A DNA stretch of 8,563 nucleotides. It comes from Spirochaetaceae bacterium (GTDB lineage Bacteria > Spirochaetota > Spirochaetia > DSM-27196 > Salinispiraceae). Both the position numbers and the translations under genes were made by a program. The notes beneath the pieces are model-generated. The model was given only the letters and a program-made list of their open reading frames with translations, had not been told where the DNA came from and searched no databases. The DNA is taken from the NCBI GenBank assembly GCA_007129335.1, contig SKVS01000116.1, positions 1-8,563 on the forward strand, in the 5' to 3' direction. This document shows positions 5,964-8,563 of this stretch, in pieces; positions within the stretch are counted from its first letter, which is position 1, and the number at the start of each line of letters is the position of its first letter.

Positions 5964-7176
5964 AGGTCCGGTACCAGTCCTTCACCCCTTTGAGGACCAA
6001 CAAGCCGCTGTTCCGGTAGTGTTCACCGTACCAGCCATTCAGAATAGAGAAATCGGGTTCAAAATTCGGATTTTCGATGTACGATTCCCGACTATTTTCA
6101 ATGGATTCGTACTCTTCTACGGTAACCCGGCGGCGTTGGTCCAGTTTGCCGGAGATGTTCATGCCCTGAAGAACCTCTAGAGCTTCAGGCAATATGTGCC
6201 CGCTGTAGAACTCTCCAATTGCACCCGAACCGTAGGCGAAAAAGGCTATTCGGTCACCGGCTTTCAAGTCTGTGGCGTGGGTCAGCAGGGATGCAAGACC
6301 GGTAAAATTGCTGGTTCCATAGGTCGAGCCAACCCGGGCTGCGAACCGAAGCCCAGGCATAACCCGCTTTTCAAAATCCAGCTTCAGCTCCGGCTTTTTT
6401 TTGGGAGCATGGTCCCGGCACAGGGTCCGGTGGGCCTGGAAGGCAATTCCGGGAAAAGGAGTATGGTAAACGAAGTACTTGAAGTAGGTATCAAAATCCA
6501 CCTCATCGGGGTTATTCGCCAGGTAGTCTTCGTAGGCCCCGGTGGTGGCGTCCATATAGCTAAACAGGCTGACCTCATTATTTCCCATTTCTTCCTTTGC
6601 GCTGGGCCGGAAGGTGTCGTAAATGTCGGTGGTCCAGGTTCCTTTTTTCAGGGTTTCAAAGGCTACAATCTTCGGAGTATCGCTAATGAGGGCTGCGGTT
6701 GCAGCTCCCCCGAGGACAAACTCTTCAAAAGCTCCCAGATGGGCCCGGCTGAAATCCGTAGCAATGACCAGGGCTTTTTTTCCCCGGTTATGCCCTGCGG
6801 CAATCCAGTTTATTGCCACATCCATGGCAGCAACCCCGGAGTAACAGGCGAACTTTGTTTCAAAGTTCCGCACATTCGGCCCCAGCCCGAGGGCTCTGTG
6901 GATGTTTGTGGAAATAGGTTTACCAAAATCCACCGAACCTTCGGTTCCCACTACCAATAAGCCAATGTCTTCCCGGTCCTGCTGGGTCAGCATTCCCAGG
7001 GCGGCATTCGCTCCCATGGTTACCGCATCCTCCCAGGGAGGATTCAGACCCCGGGTGTGGATCATGAAGTCCTCCAGAACTTTCACCGGGTCTTTGCCCC
7101 GGGCCCGGGCCAAATCCTGCTGATCCAGGTACAAGGATGACCCGTAGACGTTCAATTTTTCTATTCCTACCATCAT
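5950..7176 (-). CDS. pksG: HMG-ACP synthase (PksG-type HMG-CoA synthase family)
   Basis: Condenses an acetyl group from a donor ACP onto the beta-ketone of an acceptor acyl-ACP, giving a 3-hydroxy-3-carboxymethyl intermediate: the first step of polyketide beta-branching. The 408-residue protein aligns along its whole length with what I recall of B. subtilis PksG. The HMG-CoA synthase triad is in place: Glu79 in GTEGSVDFGK, nucleophile Cys111 in ACYSG, and His238 in YHTPF. YGSGAIGEFYSG (315-326) matches the conserved C-terminal family motif. AAGGAG at 7184-7189 lies 7 nt before the ATG at 7176; a second ATG follows directly and could also serve. A mevalonate-pathway HMG-CoA synthase is the alternative, but the flanking ECH1, ECH2, ACP and KS genes argue for the ACP-dependent enzyme. 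The end overlaps the start of the ECH1 gene by 14 nt. Confidence 0.96.
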   Translation of the reverse strand: MMVGIEKLNVYGSSLYLDQQDLARARGKDPVKVLEDFMIHTRGLNPPWEDAVTMGANAALGMLTQQDREDIGLLVVGTEGSVDFGKPISTNIHRALGLGPNVRNFETKFACYSGVAAMDVAINWIAAGHNRGKKALVIATDFSRAHLGAFEEFVLGGAATAALISDTPKIVAFETLKKGTWTTDIYDTFRPSAKEEMGNNEVSLFSYMDATTGAYEDYLANNPDEVDFDTYFKYFVYHTPFPGIAFQAHRTLCRDHAPKKKPELKLDFEKRVMPGLRFAARVGSTYGTSNFTGLASLLTHATDLKAGDRIAFFAYGSGAIGEFYSGHILPEALEVLQGMNISGKLDQRRRVTVEEYESIENSRESYIENPNFEPDFSILNGWYGEHYRNSGLLVLKGVKDWYRTYELA

Positions 7177-7187
7177 GGCAATTCTCC

Positions 7188-7934
7188 TTATGGTGCGTAG
7201 GTCAGCCCGGCGCTGACGTGAATATTCTCTCCGCTAATGAACCGGGCATCGTCGCTGGATAAAAACAGCACCGCAGCTGCGATTTCTTCGGGTTCTCCGA
7301 CCCGCCGGGCAGGACAATGCTTAACCCAGTATTCCTGGAGATTCTTTGCCATATTGTCCTCGGTCATTCCGGTAGGTACATAGCCAACGGTGACTACATT
7401 GCAGGTTATACCCTTTTTCCCGTATTCCTTGGCCAGGGTTTTACTCATTCCAATCAGACCGGATTTTGCCGCAGCATAATTCACCTGGCCCGAAGAACCA
7501 CCCGCGCTGAGGCTTGAAATGTTAATAATTCTGCCCCGGCGTTTGGACAGGAAGTGCATGAGAAAGCTCCGGCAAACCAGGAAGGGAGCGGTTAAATCGG
7601 CTGCAATGACCTGGTTCCACTGTTCATTACTCATTATTGCCGCAGCATTATCCTGCAGAATAGCTGCATTATTTACCACTGCGTCAATCTCGGTAAAATC
7701 ATCGAGCACCTTTTCACAAACCGCCTCAATACCCTCGGGATCCAGCAGATTCATGGGGTAGGCCCGCACAGGAAGATGGGGATTGATTTCCTTCGCCAGC
7801 TCAATGGTTTTGTGAGCTTGATCTTCCCGGGAATTATAGGTAAAACCTACACCCCAGCCCTTTTTTACGTATTCCAGAACTATTGCCCGGCCGATTCCCC
7901 GGGATCCTCCGGTTATAAAAGCATTGTATCCCAT
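7188..7934 (-). CDS. fabG: FabG-type short-chain dehydrogenase (beta-ketoacyl-ACP reductase)
   Basis: Classical NADPH-dependent SDR of 248 residues, probably reducing a beta-ketoacyl-ACP to the beta-hydroxy form in the cytoplasm. Visible are the dinucleotide-binding TGGSRGIG (8-15), NNAA (88-91), and the catalytic Ser140, Tyr153 and Lys157 (YAAAK) with the 13-residue Ser-Tyr spacing of FabG. The C-terminus has the usual sGxxihVsaG motif. I chose the ATG at 7932-7934 because AAGGAG (7940-7945) lies 5 nt upstream and translation then begins right at the Rossmann strand. An in-frame ATG six codons earlier (7950-7952) has GGAGG almost touching it and is less likely. The gene sits between the KS and HMGS genes, an unusual place for a reductase in a beta-branching cassette. 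Its TAA stop (7188-7190) overlaps the Shine-Dalgarno sequence of the HMGS gene, suggesting coupled translation. Exact substrate is not shown; FabG-like SDRs are diverse. Confidence 0.92.
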   Translation of the reverse strand: MGYNAFITGGSRGIGRAIVLEYVKKGWGVGFTYNSREDQAHKTIELAKEINPHLPVRAYPMNLLDPEGIEAVCEKVLDDFTEIDAVVNNAAILQDNAAAIMSNEQWNQVIAADLTAPFLVCRSFLMHFLSKRRGRIINISSLSAGGSSGQVNYAAAKSGLIGMSKTLAKEYGKKGITCNVVTVGYVPTGMTEDNMAKNLQEYWVKHCPARRVGEPEEIAAAVLFLSSDDARFISGENIHVSAGLTYAP

Positions 7935-7939
7935 GATTT

Positions 7940-7945
7940 CTCCTT
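7940..7945 (-). promoter_or_regulatory. Ribosome binding site deciding the fabG-type SDR start
   Basis: AAGGAG, 5 nt before the ATG at 7934. It lies inside the coding sequence that would follow from the upstream ATG at 7952. The upstream ATG has GGAGG only about 1 nt away, too close for good initiation, so this site favours the shorter 248-residue product. Confidence 0.65.
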
Positions 7946-7973
7946 CACTCATTCCTCCGGTAACACCGGGACG

Positions 7974-8563
7974 TCAGGCATAGTCTTCCCAGAGCTTAAT
8001 GAGACTGCAACAGTTCAAGCCACCAAATCCAAAGGAATTTTTCAACATATAGGTAGCCTTAAAGTCAATAGCTTCATTGGGCACAACATCCAAATCGATT
8101 TCCGGGTCCATTTCTTCTATGTTTATGGATGGATGGAGCTTACCGTTTTGCATTTGCAGTATACCCCCAATGGTTTCAACCAGGGGGCTTGCCCAACAGG
8201 TATGGCCGAGCATGGATTTTGGTGCATTGAGTTTCATGTTGTACGCATGATCCCCGAATGCGAGCTTGATTGCATTAATTTCCTGTCGGTCCCCCGCAGG
8301 TGTTCCGGTGGCATGGCAGTTAGCGTACTGAACCTGCTCGGGCCGGATACCCGCATCCTGCACCAGCTGTTTCATGACGTAGGCCATGTATTCTGCGCCG
8401 GGCATGGGCAGGTGGTTGGCGTTTGCGCTGGCCTTTACTCCCAGAACTTCGGCGTAGATCCGCGCGCCCCGGGCCCTGGCGCTTTCCAGACTTTCCACCA
8501 CCAGGGTCGCAGACCCGTGGCTGTACACAAAACCATCCCGTTGGGTATCGAAGGGGCGGCAAC
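7974..8563 (-). CDS. Beta-ketoacyl synthase, C-terminal half (5' end outside window)
   Basis: Discrete ketosynthase of the FabF/type II KS family, cut by the right window edge; 195 codons are visible, about half of a usual KS of roughly 410 residues. The visible part opens with the KS core motif RPFDxxRDGF (from codon 2). It then carries the first active-site His in NCHATGTPAGD (visible residue 83) and the Lys and second His in NAPKSMLGH (115 and 120), and ends with the glycine-rich NSFGFGGLN loop. The nucleophile Cys lies outside the window, so I cannot tell an elongating KS (Cys) from the decarboxylating KS (Ser in place of Cys) that makes acetyl-ACP from malonyl-ACP in HMGS cassettes. Its position beside HMGS, ECH1, ECH2 and ACP favours the cassette KS (PksF/TaK-like role). 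The frame stays open upstream of the GTG at 8526-8528, so that GTG is not the start. The next gene begins 39 nt downstream. Confidence 0.93.
   Translation of the reverse strand, partial: CRPFDTQRDGFVYSHGSATLVVESLESARARGARIYAEVLGVKASANANHLPMPGAEYMAYVMKQLVQDAGIRPEQVQYANCHATGTPAGDRQEINAIKLAFGDHAYNMKLNAPKSMLGHTCWASPLVETIGGILQMQNGKLHPSINIEEMDPEIDLDVVPNEAIDFKATYMLKNSFGFGGLNCCSLIKLWEDYA

Noticed and set aside
6196..6960. 254-codon plus-strand open frame
   Set aside because: It is antisense to the HMGS gene, whose catalytic residues and family alignment are clear; it has no Shine-Dalgarno or family signal.
5950..7176. HMG-CoA synthase of the mevalonate pathway
   Set aside because: No other mevalonate genes are present, while ECH1, ECH2, donor ACP and KS surround it in cassette order and the sequence follows PksG closely.
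7957..7969. CCGGT-AAC-ACCGG inverted repeat in the KS-SDR gap
   Set aside because: A 5-bp stem with a 3-nt loop and no following T tract is too weak for a terminator and could arise by chance; the operon evidently reads through.
8526..8528. GTG as the start of the ketosynthase
   Set aside because: The frame continues to the window edge with the conserved RPFDxxRDGF motif, so the gene begins further to the right.

Overview
The window carries two tandem transcription units, both on the minus strand, so genes read from right to left. I found no tRNA, rRNA, CRISPR array or mobile element. The host is a bacterium of intermediate GC. The combination of an ECF sigma factor, a membrane anti-sigma and an exported caspase-like protease would suit a spirochaete or another diderm, but that is a weak inference.

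Right-hand unit (8563 to about 3084): a compact operon of discrete, single-domain polyketide/fatty-acid-type enzymes. In transcription order it holds a beta-ketoacyl synthase (5' part outside the window), a FabG-type ketoreductase, a PksG-type HMG-ACP synthase, a PksH-type ECH1 dehydratase, a PksI-type ECH2 decarboxylase, a second SDR with the Tyr-x6-Lys signature of FabI/FabL enoyl reductases, and an AcpK-type acyl carrier protein. It ends at a strong intrinsic terminator (3084-3112). KS, HMGS, ECH1, ECH2 and ACP form the complete 'HCS cassette', which installs beta-methyl branches in trans-AT polyketides such as bacillaene. Here the cassette also contains its own ketoreductase and probable enoyl reductase, and no modular PKS is visible. 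The full set could in principle make, dehydrate, decarboxylate and reduce a beta-branched acyl chain on free carrier proteins. Whether it works alone or serves a PKS lying to the right cannot be decided from this window.

Left-hand unit (about 3010 to beyond 1): an ECF sigma factor, a single-pass membrane protein that is probably its anti-sigma factor, and an exported caspase-fold (peptidase C14) protein that runs off the left edge. The protease has a visible His/Cys dyad, an EF-hand-like loop and a C-terminal tract of 15-16-residue repeats. The first two genes overlap by 17 nt and the third follows after 27 nt, so the three are probably one regulatory operon.

The 162-nt gap between the units (3001-3162) holds the terminator of the biosynthetic operon, an A/T tract and a perfect TATAAT box just upstream of the sigma gene.
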